Of a stretch of 64,000 bases of DNA, positions 46,921 to 59,516 are shown one piece after another. Origin of the DNA: Synechococcus sp. CBW1108 (GTDB lineage Bacteria; Cyanobacteriota; Cyanobacteriia; PCC-6307; Cyanobiaceae); assembly GCF_015840335.1 (NCBI RefSeq), contig NZ_CP060395.1:1302001-1366000 (forward strand). Reading direction: 5' to 3'. The notes below the pieces were generated by a model that saw only the letters and a list, made by a program, of their open reading frames with translations, was not told the origin of the DNA and ran no database searches. Made by a program: the position numbers and the translations under genes. How positions within the stretch are numbered: the stretch's first letter is position 1; every line of letters starts with the position of its first letter.

Positions 46921-48039
46921 GTGTCCCTGCTCCGTTCCCTGAAACGTCTGAGCCAGGGGCAATATGCTGGCTGTCCCACGATGCAGGACTGGCCGGGCCT
47001 GATTGAGGCCTATCGCCGTTGGTTGCCGGTCAGCGACAAGACGCCGGTGATCACCCTGCGCGAGGGAGCCACTCCCCTGATCCCCGCTCCCTTGATCGCA
47101 GAGCGCATCGGCAGAAAGGTGAAGGTATTCCTGAAATACGACGGTCTCAATCCCACCGGCTCCTTCAAGGACCGGGGCATGACGATGGCGATCTCCAAGG
47201 CCAAGGAGGAGGGCTCAGAAGCGGTGATCTGCGCCAGCACCGGCAACACCTCGGCCGCTGCCGCCGCCTATGCCCGCCGCGGCGGCATGCGGGCCTTTGT
47301 GCTGATCCCAGATGGCTACGTTGCCCAGGGAAAACTGGCCCAAGCTCTGCTCTATGGCGCCGAGGTAATCGCCATCCAGGGCAACTTTGATCGGGCGCTT
47401 GCAATTGTGCAGGACATGGCCAGTAAGTATCCAATCACCCTGGTGAATTCGGTCAATCCATACCGCCTCCAGGGCCAAAAGACAGCAGCCTTTGAAGTTA
47501 TAGAAGCCCTTGGGGAAGCGCCAGATTGGCTCTGCATCCCCGTTGGCAATGCTGGCAACATCAGTGCCTACTGGATGGGATTCAACGAATACAAGGCAGC
47601 TGGCCGCAGCAGGAAATTGCCGCGGATGATGGGATTTCAGGCCGCCGGCTCTGCCCCCCTGGTGCTGGGCCATTCGGTGGACCAACCAGACACGATCGCC
47701 ACAGCGATCCGGATTGGCAACCCAGTAAACAGGGACAAGGCTCTCAAGGTAAAAGACGAAAGTGGGGGGGATTTCATGGCCGTAACTGATGCCGAAATCA
47801 TTGACGCCTACAAGCTGCTCGGCTCTGGTGAAGGGGTGTTCTGTGAACCCGCCAGTGCCGCCTCGGTAGCTGGGTTGTTGAAGCGTCGAGAGGAAGTGCC
47901 CCCGGGCGCAACGGTGGTGTGCGTGCTGACCGGTAACGGCCTCAAGGACCCAACCACTGCCATCGAACACAACGATGCCCGCTTTCACACCGGTCTGGCG
48001 GCGGATACGGCCAAAGTTGCAGAGGTGATGGGCTTTTAA
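46921..48039 (+). CDS. thrC: Threonine synthase
   Basis: A 372-aa PLP enzyme converting O-phosphohomoserine to threonine. [20 protein letters not shown] holds the PLP lysine, [20 protein letters not shown] binds phosphate, and [16 protein letters not shown] is conserved. The GTG at 46921 and the ATG at 46981 (which starts the family-typical [16 protein letters not shown]) are both possible, and neither has a good ribosome binding site. It is the gene preceding dnaN in picocyanobacterial maps. Confidence 0.94.
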   Translation: MSLLRSLKRLSQGQYAGCPTMQDWPGLIEAYRRWLPVSDKTPVITLREGATPLIPAPLIAERIGRKVKVFLKYDGLNPTGSFKDRGMTMAISKAKEEGSEAVICASTGNTSAAAAAYARRGGMRAFVLIPDGYVAQGKLAQALLYGAEVIAIQGNFDRALAIVQDMASKYPITLVNSVNPYRLQGQKTAAFEVIEALGEAPDWLCIPVGNAGNISAYWMGFNEYKAAGRSRKLPRMMGFQAAGSAPLVLGHSVDQPDTIATAIRIGNPVNRDKALKVKDESGGDFMAVTDAEIIDAYKLLGSGEGVFCEPASAASVAGLLKRREEVPPGATVVCVLTGNGLKDPTTAIEHNDARFHTGLAADTAKVAEVMGF

Positions 48040-48438
48040 AAACGCTCCCTTGGCCCCAACCAATTATCAAAGTGGCTAATTCATACCTGGGGGAAAGGCA
48101 TGGAAAAGGCGGGGATGGTGATCCGATTTCGCCAACCTCCTGGTAAAGCATTTTTCCCCAATGGCGGGAAACTGGGCAAAAGACTTGGCCATCCCCAGCA
48201 CCGATTCAAAATGCCCCAGCCAAATGGGCCGGCAATGGCTTCTAGGAACTGGGGTCTGGTGGGTTTTCCACCGTTCCCCCAGCCCCTACTACGGATGTTT
48301 TTATTTCTTCTAAAAATCCTTTAATCCCTTAATCAGAAGGGCGGTTGGATACGGTTCACCGGCGTTGCGGAATCAGCCAGGCTGTGGAAGCGTGGGTCCT
48401 AACCAACGCTGGCCTCCAGGCAACCCAGTCCATACGCC
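48040..48438. other. thrC-dnaN intergenic region, candidate replication origin
   Basis: A 399-bp gap without a credible gene. It contains near-matches to the cyanobacterial DnaA box TTTTCCACA: TTTTCCCCA at 48152-48160 (8 of 9), TTTTCCACC at 48264-48272 (8 of 9) and, on the other strand, GCTTCCACA at 48391-48383 (7 of 9). An AT-rich block follows at 48297-48340. In related genomes the origin lies next to dnaN. It also holds the dnaN promoter. Confidence 0.45.
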
Positions 48439-49593
48439 ATGAAGCTGGTCTGTTCCCAATCCGAACTGAGCTCCAGTCTCCAGCTGGTGAGCCGGGCGGT
48501 GGCGAGTCGCCCGACCCACCCGGTGCTTGCCAACGTGCTGCTCACTGCCGATGCGGGCACTGGACGCCTGAGCCTCACTGGTTTTGACCTCAGCCTCGGC
48601 ATTCAGACCAGCTTCTCCGCCAGCGTGGAAACCAGCGGCGCCATCACCCTGCCGTCCAAGTTGTTTGGGGAAATTGTCTCGAGGCTCGCCAGTGACAATC
48701 CGATCACCCTCCACTGTGAGGAGGGGACTGAGCAGGTTGAGCTCACCAGTGTTTCCGGCAGCTACCAGATGCGAGGCATGCCGGCGGAGGATTTCCCTGA
48801 CCTTCCCCTGGTGCAGAGCGGCACCCCAATCCGACTGGAGGCTGAGGCGCTGGTGAAGGGCCTGCGGGCCACCCTGTTTGCCAGCAGCAGTGATGAGTCC
48901 AAGCAGATTCTCACCGGTGTGCACCTGCGGCTGGATCACCAGGGGCTCGAGTGTGCCGCCACCGACGGCCATCGCCTCGCCGTTCTCTGCCTGGCCCACG
49001 CCGGTGCCCCCGCTCAGGCCGAAGACGGTGAACCAGGTGAACCATTCGCGGTCACCGTGCCGGCTCGCTCCCTGCGCGAACTGGAGCGCCTGCTCTCCGG
49101 CCGCCAGTCGGACGAGCCCCTGAGCTTGTTTTATGACCGGGGCCAGGTGGTGTTTCTCTGGGCTGATCAGGTGCTCACCAGTCGCAGCCTGGATGGCACC
49201 TATCCCAACTACCGGCAACTGATCCCCGATGGGTTTAGCCGCACCATCAGCCTTGATCGCCGCGCCCTTGTGTCTGCCCTGGAGAGAGTGGCCGTACTCG
49301 CAGATCAGCACAACAACGTGGTGAAATTCAGCGCGGATCCGGCCACCGGCCAGCTGCTGATCCAGGCCGATGCCCAGGATGTGGGAAGTGGCTCTGAGGC
49401 CGTAGCGGCCGAGATCACAGGGGAAGGGGTCCAGATCGCCTTCAACGTGCGCTACCTGCTCGATGGTCTCAAGACGATGGCTGCCGACAAGGTGTTGCTG
49501 CAGTGCAACGCCCCCACCACACCGGCGATCCTTACGCCTGGCGACGGTGCCCAGTTCACCTACCTGGTGATGCCCATCCAGATCCGCAGCTGA
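48439..49593 (+). CDS. dnaN: DNA polymerase III sliding clamp (beta subunit)
   Basis: A 384-aa clamp that tethers polymerase III. It starts MKLVCSQSELSSSLQLVSRA and contains the three similar clamp domains, including VASRPTHPVLANVLLTADAG, SSDESKQILTGVHLRLD, and the C-terminal NAPTTPAILTPGDGAQFTYL with VMPIQIRS. The C-terminus matches the conserved MPxRL-type end. It is the usual first gene of picocyanobacterial genomes. Confidence 0.97.
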   Translation: MKLVCSQSELSSSLQLVSRAVASRPTHPVLANVLLTADAGTGRLSLTGFDLSLGIQTSFSASVETSGAITLPSKLFGEIVSRLASDNPITLHCEEGTEQVELTSVSGSYQMRGMPAEDFPDLPLVQSGTPIRLEAEALVKGLRATLFASSSDESKQILTGVHLRLDHQGLECAATDGHRLAVLCLAHAGAPAQAEDGEPGEPFAVTVPARSLRELERLLSGRQSDEPLSLFYDRGQVVFLWADQVLTSRSLDGTYPNYRQLIPDGFSRTISLDRRALVSALERVAVLADQHNNVVKFSADPATGQLLIQADAQDVGSGSEAVAAEITGEGVQIAFNVRYLLDGLKTMAADKVLLQCNAPTTPAILTPGDGAQFTYLVMPIQIRS

Positions 49594-49595
49594 AG

Positions 49596-50288
49596 GTGGG
49601 CAAGCTTCCGGAGCAGTTGCTGTTGAGTGAGCTGCTGCGCAGACGGGTGCGCTGCCACCAGGGGTTGGACCACGGGGCCGGCCTCCAGGTGTGGATGCAT
49701 CCCCCTGTTCATCGGGTGCTGGGCTGGATCTCGAGGCCTTCAGCGTTTGGTTCCCGCCGGCTGGTTTGGAAGCTCAACCAGCTGCGCGGCTTGATCGACC
49801 TGGAAGTGTTGGTGCAGGGGGAGCCGGCCGAAACGGAACAGGGGGTGGTCGAGAGGTTGCCCTGCCTGATCGAGGCCGAGGTGCTCGACCGGCGGCAGCA
49901 ACCGATGGGCACCCTGGCGGATGCCGCCATCGAGTTGGCCACCGGCCGTATTCGCCATTACCTCTTGAGCCGCAGCGATCCCCGCCTGCCCGGCAGCAGC
50001 CGCTGGCGGCTCAGCTTGGATCGCCTGGTCGATCAGCAGCCAGGCCGGGTATGGACCAATGTCGAGGGTCTCGACGACCTGCCCCTGGCCAGGGCGAGTG
50101 TGCGGCAGGACGTTTTGCGGCGCTCCCGGCGCTGGCGAGAGCAGATGCAGCAGGTGAGTGGTCGTTTTGAGGAGAAACTCGAAGGATGGTTGGAGGAAAC
50201 CCCTTGGCAGGAGCCGGGTAGCCCCCCTGAGCCAGCCCAGCAGGAAGCCCAGCCCAGCCGTTCCCGAGATGACGATCCCTGGATCTGA
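49596..50288 (+). CDS. PRC-barrel domain protein
   Basis: A 230-aa protein lying 2 bp after dnaN. The beta-rich N-terminal half (LPEQLLLSELLRRRVRCHQG and MHPPVHRVLGWISRPSAFGS) fits the PRC-barrel fold, with a further barrel-like segment around VLDRRQQPMGTLADAAIELA. The C-terminus is acidic and proline-rich. I use the GTG at 49596. It is conserved in this position in picocyanobacteria; function unknown. Confidence 0.78.
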   Translation: MGKLPEQLLLSELLRRRVRCHQGLDHGAGLQVWMHPPVHRVLGWISRPSAFGSRRLVWKLNQLRGLIDLEVLVQGEPAETEQGVVERLPCLIEAEVLDRRQQPMGTLADAAIELATGRIRHYLLSRSDPRLPGSSRWRLSLDRLVDQQPGRVWTNVEGLDDLPLARASVRQDVLRRSRRWREQMQQVSGRFEEKLEGWLEETPWQEPGSPPEPAQQEAQPSRSRDDDPWI

Positions 50289-50345
50289 CCAACCCAGGGC
50301 GACCGGTCCAGCCACCCTCGTGGAAACTGGAAAGATCTGCCTCAG

Positions 50346-52697
50346 GTGTCTGTGGTCGCCGCTCCCGCCTATTCCGTTCCCGAGGCACTGAAAAAGGAGA
50401 ACCTCAGCCAGGCCGATTACGACGAGATCTGCCGCCGCCTGGGCCGGGCCCCCAACCGGGCCGAACTGGGCATGTTTGGGGTGATGTGGTCGGAGCACTG
50501 CTGCTACCGCAACTCGCGGCCCCTGCTTGCGGGCTTCCCCACCACCGGCCCCCGCATCCTGGTGGGCCCTGGCGAGAACGCCGGCGTGGTGGATCTGGGC
50601 GAGGGCCAGCGCCTGGCCTTCAAGATCGAGAGCCACAACCACCCCTCGGCGGTGGAGCCGTTCCAGGGGGCGGCCACGGGTGTGGGCGGCATCCTGCGCG
50701 ACATCTTCACCATGGGAGCCCGGCCGATCGCCCTGCTCAATGCCCTGCGTTTTGGGCCCTTGGAGGACGGGCGCAACGTGGGCCTGATGGAGGGCGTGGT
50801 GGCCGGCATCGCCCACTACGGCAACTGCGTGGGCGTGCCCACCGTGGGCGGTGAGGTGGCCTTCGATCCCAGCTACTCCGGCAACCCTCTGGTGAACGCC
50901 ATGGCCCTGGGGCTGATGGAAACCGAGCAGATCGTCTGCTCCGGCGCCGAGGGCGTGGGCTACCCGGTGGTGTACGTGGGCAGCACCACCGGCCGCGACG
51001 GCATGGGCGGCGCCAGCTTTGCGTCCGCCGAGCTCACCGAGGCCTCCTTGGATGATCGGCCCGCCGTGCAGGTGGGTGATCCGTTTCTCGAGAAAGGGTT
51101 AATTGAGGCCTGCCTGGAGGCCTTCGCGAGCGGCGATGTGGTGGCCGCCCAGGACATGGGCGCCGCCGGCCTCACCTGCAGCTGCTCGGAGATGGCCGCC
51201 AAGGGGGGGCTGGGCATCGAGCTGGACCTCGATCGCGTGCCCGCCCGCGAGACCGGCATGACGGCCTATGAGTTTCTGCTCAGCGAATCCCAGGAGCGGA
51301 TGTTGTTTGTGGTGAAGCCCGGCACGGAGGAGGTGCTGATGGAGCGTTTCACCCGCTGGGGCCTGCAGGCGGCCGTGGTGGGCAGGGTGCTGCAGGAAAA
51401 TGTGGTGCGGGTGCTCCAGAACGGGGAGGTGGCGGCCGAGGTGCCCGCCAGCGCCCTGGCCGACGACACCCCGATCAACCACCACGAATTGCTCAGTGAG
51501 CCTCCGGCCGAGATCCAGGCCCACTGGCGCTGGCGCGAAGACCAGTTGCCAGCTGAGCTGCCGATCAGCTGGAACGGTGCCCTGCTGGAGCTGCTAGACG
51601 ACCCCACCATCGCTTCGAAGCGATGGGTGTATCGCCAATATGACCACCAGGTGCAGGTCAACACCGTGGTGCCCCCTGGCGGTGCCGATGCGGCCGTGGT
51701 GCGGCTGCGTCCCCAGCAGGGGGAGGGCGCCATGGCGGCATCGAGCCGTGGCGTGGCAGCCGTGGTGGATTGCCCCAACCGCTGGGTGGCCCTCGACCCC
51801 GAGCGGGGGGCCATGGCGGCGGTGGCTGAAGCTGCCCGCAACCTCAGCTGCGTCGGCGCTGAGCCCCTGGCGATTACCGACAATCTCAACTTCCCCTCGC
51901 CGGAAACATCCACCGGTTACTGGCAGCTGGCGATGGCCTGCCGCGGCCTTTCGGCCGCCTGCACGGCGCTCGACACGCCAGTCACCGGCGGCAACGTCTC
52001 TCTCTACAACGAAACTCGCCTGCCCGATGGCTCCATGCAGCCCATCCAGCCCACGCCGGTGGTGGGCATGGTGGGCCTGGTGCACGATCTGGCCCAGCTG
52101 CGGGGCCTGGCCTGGCGCGAAGCCGGTGATGCCATCTGGCTGCTCGGGGTGCCCCTGGCAAGCCAGGCTGGCGCCGCCATTGAGGAAAGGGTGAGCCTCT
52201 CTGGCAGCAGCTACCTGGAGCGCATCCATGGTTTGGTGACTGGTCGCCCGCCGCTGATCGACCTGGCATTGGAACGGCAGGTGCAGGCGTTCCTGCGCCA
52301 GGCCATTGGCGCCAACCTGGTCAATTCCGCCCACGACCTCAGCGATGGCGGCCTGGCGGTGGCTGCAGCGGAGTGCTGCATTGCCAGTGGCCTTGGCGCC
52401 CAGCTCCAACTGCCCCCCAGTGGCGATCGCCTGGATCGCCTGCTGTTTGCCGAGGGCGGTGCCCGCATCCTGGTCAGCGTGGCGCCTGCGGCGGCCCAGA
52501 GGTGGCAGGCGGCGCTCGCCGCTGCTGCCGTTCCGGCCCAGCCGATTGGGACAGTCACGGCCCTGGCCTCCCTGAGGATCAGCCAGGCCGGCAGCTTGCT
52601 GGTGGATCAGGGAATTGGGGAGCTGCAGACCTGCTATGAGCAGGCCATCCCCCGGCGCATGGGTGGGGATCTGGTGCAGAATGCCAGCTCCTTCTGA
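50346..52697 (+). CDS. purL: Phosphoribosylformylglycinamidine synthase subunit PurL
   Basis: A 783-aa small-type PurL, ATP-dependent, acting with PurS and PurQ in purine synthesis. Typical blocks are [71 protein letters not shown] and the second-half [20 protein letters not shown]. It begins with GTG at 50346 and is followed 15-25 bp later by purF. Confidence 0.97.
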   Translation: MSVVAAPAYSVPEALKKENLSQADYDEICRRLGRAPNRAELGMFGVMWSEHCCYRNSRPLLAGFPTTGPRILVGPGENAGVVDLGEGQRLAFKIESHNHPSAVEPFQGAATGVGGILRDIFTMGARPIALLNALRFGPLEDGRNVGLMEGVVAGIAHYGNCVGVPTVGGEVAFDPSYSGNPLVNAMALGLMETEQIVCSGAEGVGYPVVYVGSTTGRDGMGGASFASAELTEASLDDRPAVQVGDPFLEKGLIEACLEAFASGDVVAAQDMGAAGLTCSCSEMAAKGGLGIELDLDRVPARETGMTAYEFLLSESQERMLFVVKPGTEEVLMERFTRWGLQAAVVGRVLQENVVRVLQNGEVAAEVPASALADDTPINHHELLSEPPAEIQAHWRWREDQLPAELPISWNGALLELLDDPTIASKRWVYRQYDHQVQVNTVVPPGGADAAVVRLRPQQGEGAMAASSRGVAAVVDCPNRWVALDPERGAMAAVAEAARNLSCVGAEPLAITDNLNFPSPETSTGYWQLAMACRGLSAACTALDTPVTGGNVSLYNETRLPDGSMQPIQPTPVVGMVGLVHDLAQLRGLAWREAGDAIWLLGVPLASQAGAAIEERVSLSGSSYLERIHGLVTGRPPLIDLALERQVQAFLRQAIGANLVNSAHDLSDGGLAVAAAECCIASGLGAQLQLPPSGDRLDRLLFAEGGARILVSVAPAAAQRWQAALAAAAVPAQPIGTVTALASLRISQAGSLLVDQGIGELQTCYEQAIPRRMGGDLVQNASSF

Positions 52698-52721
52698 TCC
52701 TTACGTGGGTCCGTGCTGGTG

Positions 52722-54203
52722 ATGCATTCGGACCCCACCGATCAGCGGCCTGACAAACCAGAGGAGGCCTGCGGCATCTACGCCGTACTGGCGCCTGGGG
52801 AGCCGGTGGCAAACCTCACCTACTTTGGCCTCTATTCCCTCCAGCATCGCGGCCAGGAGTCGGCAGGTATCGCCGTCTTCGATGCCGGCCACAAGGTGCG
52901 GCTGCATAAAGACATGGGCCTGGTCAGCCAGGTGTTCGACCAGGACGTGTTGGAACGCCTGGTCGGCGACCTGGCCGTAGGCCACAACCGTTACTCCACC
53001 ACCGGTAGCAGCAAGGTCTGCAATGCCCAGCCGGTGGTGCTGATGACCCGGCTAGGCCCGTGCGCCCTGGCCCACAACGGCAACCTGGTGAATGCGGCCG
53101 AGCTGCGCCTGGAGCTGGCAGATATCGCCAGCGAGCTCACCTCCACCACCGATTCCGAGTTGATTGCCTTTGCGATCCAGCAAGCGGTGAATGGCGGCCG
53201 CGACTGGGATGGGGCAATCCGCCATGCCGCCAGCCGCTGCCGCGGCGCCTTCAGCCTGGTAATCGGCACCCCCCAGGGCTTATTCGCCCTGCGTGATGGT
53301 CACGGCATCCGCCCCCTGGTGTTTGGTCACATCGGCGATCTGGTGGATGCCCAGTGGGTTGTCAGCAGTGAGTCCTGTGGTCTCGACATCATCGGCGCTG
53401 TTTTTGACGGAGACGTGGAACCAGGCGAGATCATCCATTTCAGAGCGGGTGATCCCCTGCCGGAGCGCAGCAGCTGGTGCGTGGAGGAGGCCAAGCTCTG
53501 CATCTTCGAGATGATCTATTTCGCCCGACCCGACAGCCGCTTCTTCGGCGAATCCCTCTACAGCTACCGGGTGCGGATCGGCGAGGCCCTGGCCCGGGAA
53601 ACGCCTGTGGCGGCAGACATTGTTATCGGTGTGCCCGATTCCGGCATTCCGGCTGCCATCGGTTACTCCCAGGCGAGTGGCATCCCCTTCGGCGATGGCC
53701 TGATCAAGAACCGCTACGTGGGTCGCACCTTCATCCAGCCCACCCAGGCGATGCGCGAGGCGGGAATCCGGGTCAAACTCAACCCCCTGCCCGATGTGCT
53801 GGCGGGCAAGCGGGTGGTGGTGATTGATGATTCGATCGTGCGCGGCACCACCAGTCGCAAGTTGGTGCAGGCCCTGCGCGATGCCGGGGCCCTCGAAGTG
53901 CACATGCGGATCAGTTCGCCGCCGGTCACCCACCCCTGTTTTTATGGCATCGACACCGACACCCAGGACCAGCTGATCGCTGCCCGGCTCAGCCTCGCTG
54001 AGATCTCCTCCCACCTGGGCGTCGATTCGCTCGCCTACCTGAGTCAGCAGGGCATGGTGGAGGCGGCCCAGGCAAATTCCAGCCATTTCTGCACGGCCTG
54101 CTTCGACGGAAGCTACCCAATCGAGATGGACGAGCAGGTGCGTTCCAGCAAGTTGATGCTGGAGCCCTCCGGAATCGCTGCCAGCGTGCTGCTGCACCGG
54201 TAG
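52722..54203 (+). CDS. purF: Amidophosphoribosyltransferase PurF
   Basis: A 493-aa first enzyme of purine synthesis. The glutaminase nucleophile is C17 in EEACGIYAV, freed by cutting a short propeptide. LYSLQHRGQESAGIAVFDAG and AVGHNRYSTTGSSKV complete the glutaminase domain. The phosphoribosyltransferase domain has RVVVIDDSIVRGTTSRKLVQ. Fe-S ligands are likely the C-x2-C in FCTACFDGSYP and further cysteines, as in the 4Fe-4S type. A GTG at 52713 is an alternative start. Confidence 0.96.
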   Translation: MHSDPTDQRPDKPEEACGIYAVLAPGEPVANLTYFGLYSLQHRGQESAGIAVFDAGHKVRLHKDMGLVSQVFDQDVLERLVGDLAVGHNRYSTTGSSKVCNAQPVVLMTRLGPCALAHNGNLVNAAELRLELADIASELTSTTDSELIAFAIQQAVNGGRDWDGAIRHAASRCRGAFSLVIGTPQGLFALRDGHGIRPLVFGHIGDLVDAQWVVSSESCGLDIIGAVFDGDVEPGEIIHFRAGDPLPERSSWCVEEAKLCIFEMIYFARPDSRFFGESLYSYRVRIGEALARETPVAADIVIGVPDSGIPAAIGYSQASGIPFGDGLIKNRYVGRTFIQPTQAMREAGIRVKLNPLPDVLAGKRVVVIDDSIVRGTTSRKLVQALRDAGALEVHMRISSPPVTHPCFYGIDTDTQDQLIAARLSLAEISSHLGVDSLAYLSQQGMVEAAQANSSHFCTACFDGSYPIEMDEQVRSSKLMLEPSGIAASVLLHR

Positions 54204-54228
54204 TTGCACTACCAGCTGCACCGGTAGT
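54191..54228. repeat. 14-bp direct repeat across the purF stop codon
   Basis: GCTGCACCGGTAGT occurs at 54191-54204 (including the purF stop) and again at 54215-54228. Between them GGTAGT-TGC-ACTACC can form a small hairpin in the 34-bp gap between convergent purF and the topoisomerase gene. Confidence 0.8.
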
Positions 54229-54237
54229 GGCCCGGCA

Positions 54238-56757
<2,520 letters not shown>

Positions 56758-56816
56758 CCGTTGCTGTGGTCTAGGGAGGGAAAGTGGGGCTCAGCCTACA
56801 GATGCTGTCCAGGGAT

Positions 56817-56833
56817 CCCCAGCCCATCTGGGG
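56817..56833 (-). terminator. GC-rich hairpin between TPR and topoisomerase genes
   Basis: CCCCAG and CTGGGG pair around a 5-base loop, 20 bp past the TPR-gene stop on the minus strand. Without a T run this is only a weak terminator candidate. Confidence 0.35.
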
Positions 56834-56853
56834 GGTTCAGTTCAAGCTTGGCC

Positions 56854-57753
56854 TCACTCCTCTTCGCTGCTTTCCCCCTCAGGGCTGGCATTGGCGAGGG
56901 CCCGATCCACCACTGGTTTGAGCTCGCCCAGCAGCAGCAGTTGCTGGGTGGTGCTGCGCAGTTTCGGACCCCAGAGCTGTTCTTTTTGATAGCTCTCCAG
57001 CACGTAGTTGGGGTCGTTGTCTAGGGCTTTGCTGGCCAGTTCCAGGGCTTCGCTGCGCCCTTCGGCGCCACTGGCAAACAGGCCAGCGGCCAGGGCCAGG
57101 GTCGGTTCGGCAGCGTCTGGTTTGATGCCCAACACCTGGCGCCAGCGCTGGATGGCGGCCTTGTTCTGGCCCTGCTCGAACAGCACCAGCCCCTGGTTGT
57201 TGAGGGCTTCCCAGAAGTCTTTGCGCAGGGAGGAGGCCCGCTCAAAGGCCGCCAGGGCCTCGCCGCTCTGGCCGAGAAGGATGCGGGCGTTGCCGAGGTC
57301 GAAGTAGGCCCCCGCATTGCTCCTGTCGAGCTTCAGGCCCTGCTCCAGCAGGTTGATGGCCTCACTTGGCTTGCTGGCCCGTAGGGCCAGGGAGCCCTCG
57401 GCAAACCAGATGCCCGGGTTGCGGGGATCGAGTTGTTTGGCCTTCGCCAGGGAGATGCCGGCCTGCTCCAACTGGTTGCTGCGCAGCTGGGCCTCGGCCA
57501 GCAGCACCCAGCCGCGGGGGTCTTCAGGCAGCAGCTGCACCGTCAGGGCCGCAAGGCGCGCCGCATCCCCGGCCTGGCCTAGGCGCAGCAAGCGGGCGGC
57601 CGCCTGGGCAATTCCCATTCCGGCGCCTTCGAGCTCCTGGCGTTGGGGTACATAGACGTAGGGCACCAGGGCCTTGGCGGGTAAGCCCGTGGTGAGCAGC
57701 AGTCCGATGGCACCAACCAGAGACCAACAAGTGCGCATCCGGCGCCGTGCCAT
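56854..57753 (-). CDS. TPR-repeat protein with signal peptide
   Basis: A 299-aa protein. An N-terminal signal or anchor (WSLVGAIGLLLTTGLPAKAL) is followed by about five tetratricopeptide repeats, for example PRGWVLLAEAQLRSNQLEQA, PGIWFAEGSLALRASKPSEA and GAYFDLGNARILLGQSGEAL. It ends in an acidic tail (ESSEEE). TPRs mediate protein contacts in the periplasm or thylakoid lumen, but the partner is unknown. It sits between the topoisomerase gene and queG as in related genomes. Confidence 0.88.
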   Translation of the reverse strand: MARRRMRTCWSLVGAIGLLLTTGLPAKALVPYVYVPQRQELEGAGMGIAQAAARLLRLGQAGDAARLAALTVQLLPEDPRGWVLLAEAQLRSNQLEQAGISLAKAKQLDPRNPGIWFAEGSLALRASKPSEAINLLEQGLKLDRSNAGAYFDLGNARILLGQSGEALAAFERASSLRKDFWEALNNQGLVLFEQGQNKAAIQRWRQVLGIKPDAAEPTLALAAGLFASGAEGRSEALELASKALDNDPNYVLESYQKEQLWGPKLRSTTQQLLLLGELKPVVDRALANASPEGESSEEE

Positions 57754-57777
57754 CGCTTGGGTACAGGTTTGGCCACC

Positions 57778-58725
57778 CTAGACATGGCTGCCCTCATTGG
57801 CCCTGAGGTTGCGACGCCACATCCAGGGTTTGATCCGTCGCAGGGCCGATGCCCGCAGTTTTTCATCCCACTCACCGTCACCCCACTGCAGGGCTGATTC
57901 GGCCCGCAGATCCAGCAGCCAGGGCCGCGGCTGCAGATCCGGGTCGTCGCTGCTCGCCAGGGGCTGCTGGTTCCAGGGACACACCTCCTGGCAGATATCG
58001 CAGCCGGCCACCCAGCCCTCCATTGCCGTGGCGATGGCGGCGGGCAGCTCGCCATCGCGGTTTTCGATTGTGTGGAAGGCGATGCAGCGGCGGCTGTCCA
58101 CCACGAATGGTTCGCTGATGGCGCCGGTGGGGCAGGCCGGCAGGCAGCGGCTGCAGCTGCCGCAGAGGGGCTGGGCGGGGGCGTCGGCGGGCAGCTCCAG
58201 GCTGGTGAGCAGGTGGCCTAGCAGCAGCCAGGAGCCCCGTTTCCGGTGGATCAGGTTGCCGTGCTTGCCGATCCAGCCCAGGCCCGCCTCTTCGGCCCAG
58301 GCCTTGTCCAGCAGCGGGGCGCTGTCGACGCAGGCCCGCCAGCGCACGCCGGGCACCTGCTGTTCCAGCCAGCGGCCCAGCCGCCGCAGGCGGCCATCGA
58401 TCAGCCGGTGGTAATCGCGGCCCCAGCCGTAGCGGGCCACCTTCAGGGAGCCGGGGGCCCGCTCGGCCGCCACGTAGTAATTGAGCCCCACCGCCAGCAG
58501 GCTGCGCACCCCCGGCAACAGCTGCTCCACCGCGCGCCGGCGCGGGTCGGCCATCCAGGCCATGTCGGCCTGATATCCCGCCGCCAGCCAGCGCTCCAGG
58601 GCCGCCGTTCGCAGGCCCAGGCGCTCCCCGGCGGGCACGGCGGCGAGGCCCACCGGGTCAAACCCCAGCTGGAGTGCCTGCTGTTTCAGCTGGAGTGCCA
58701 GCTCCCCGTGGGCGTTGTGCGCCAT
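57778..58725 (-). CDS. queG: Epoxyqueuosine reductase QueG
   Basis: A 315-aa B12- and Fe-S-dependent reductase for the last step of queuosine tRNA modification. It has VARYGWGRDYHRLIDGRLRR, AWAEEAGLGWIGKHGNLI and two 4Fe-4S sites: CGSCSRCLPACPTGAI and CDICQEVCPWNQ. The C-terminal RASALRRIKPWMWRRNLR is typical. The ATG at 58725 is chosen; the longer frame on this strand lies opposite the HpsJ-like gene and is a shadow. Confidence 0.95.
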   Translation of the reverse strand: MAHNAHGELALQLKQQALQLGFDPVGLAAVPAGERLGLRTAALERWLAAGYQADMAWMADPRRRAVEQLLPGVRSLLAVGLNYYVAAERAPGSLKVARYGWGRDYHRLIDGRLRRLGRWLEQQVPGVRWRACVDSAPLLDKAWAEEAGLGWIGKHGNLIHRKRGSWLLLGHLLTSLELPADAPAQPLCGSCSRCLPACPTGAISEPFVVDSRRCIAFHTIENRDGELPAAIATAMEGWVAGCDICQEVCPWNQQPLASSDDPDLQPRPWLLDLRAESALQWGDGEWDEKLRASALRRIKPWMWRRNLRANEGSHV

Positions 58726-58773
58726 CGCCCGTACACTTGCGCCGTTATCCCAATCTGCCGCGAGCATCCGCCT

Positions 58774-59445
58774 GTGAGCACTGCCTCCTTCGGCCGCCTG
58801 GGCCATCTGCTGCGTTGGCTTGGCCTCACCCTGGTCGTGTTGTTCGGGCTGCATCTGCTGGCCCTGGTGGCCAGTTGGAACTGGTCGCTTGAACCCTTCC
58901 GCTCCCTGCTCGCCGAAAGGTTGGTCAACGAGGCGCCCCTGGCACTGGTGGGTTTGCTGTTGATGCTGCTCGGCAGCCGTCTCGACCATCCCGCCGCCGG
59001 CCGCACCCCCCTGCGCTTGCTCGTGGCCGTTCTGGCCATCCTGCTGGCCGTGGCGATGGTGGTGGGGGTGCCCCTTTCGATCGGCGCCAGCCAGGCTCTT
59101 GAGGAGCAGGCCAGCCAGGCCGATGGGGCCATCGCCCAGCAGTCTGCCCAGCTGGAGAGGCAGAAGCAGCAGCTGCAGGACCCTGCCTTTGTGGATCAGT
59201 TGATCGCCCAGGCGGAGCAAAACGGCCAGATACCCGAAGGCGCCAGTTCGGAACTCAAGAAACAAAAAGCCCAGGAGTTCATCGAGACCCAGCTCAAGCC
59301 CCAGCTCGAGCGGGCGGAGCAGCAACTCGCCCAGGCCAGCCTGGGCCGTGATGTGGCCGTTCAGCAGCGCCGCTATGCCGGCACTGGTGCCGCAGTGGTG
59401 CTGGCGATCGGCTTCGTGCTGGTGGCTCTGGTGGCCCTGCTCTGA
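58774..59445 (+). CDS. HpsJ-like membrane protein
   Basis: A 223-aa protein with about four membrane helices (LTLVVLFGLHLLALVASW, LALVGLLLMLLGSRLD, LRLLVAVLAILLAVAMVVGV and a last one near AGTGAAVVLAIGFVLVALVA) and a central coiled coil (LEEQASQADGAIAQQSAQLE). The layout matches the HpsJ family, of cyanobacterial polysaccharide export, but the specific job here is unknown. Starts with GTG at 58774, divergent from queG. Confidence 0.75.
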   Translation: MSTASFGRLGHLLRWLGLTLVVLFGLHLLALVASWNWSLEPFRSLLAERLVNEAPLALVGLLLMLLGSRLDHPAAGRTPLRLLVAVLAILLAVAMVVGVPLSIGASQALEEQASQADGAIAQQSAQLERQKQQLQDPAFVDQLIAQAEQNGQIPEGASSELKKQKAQEFIETQLKPQLERAEQQLAQASLGRDVAVQQRRYAGTGAAVVLAIGFVLVALVALL

Positions 59446-59516
59446 TCAGGCGAAAGGTGCGCCTGGCTGGCTAAGTTGCAGAGTGGTAGCTGCAGGCCGG
59501 ATTTCCGGATTGTCAC

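Noticed and set aside
48100-48324. Open frame of 74 aa in the thrC-dnaN gap
   Set aside because: No ribosome binding site, no family and position in a likely origin/promoter region.
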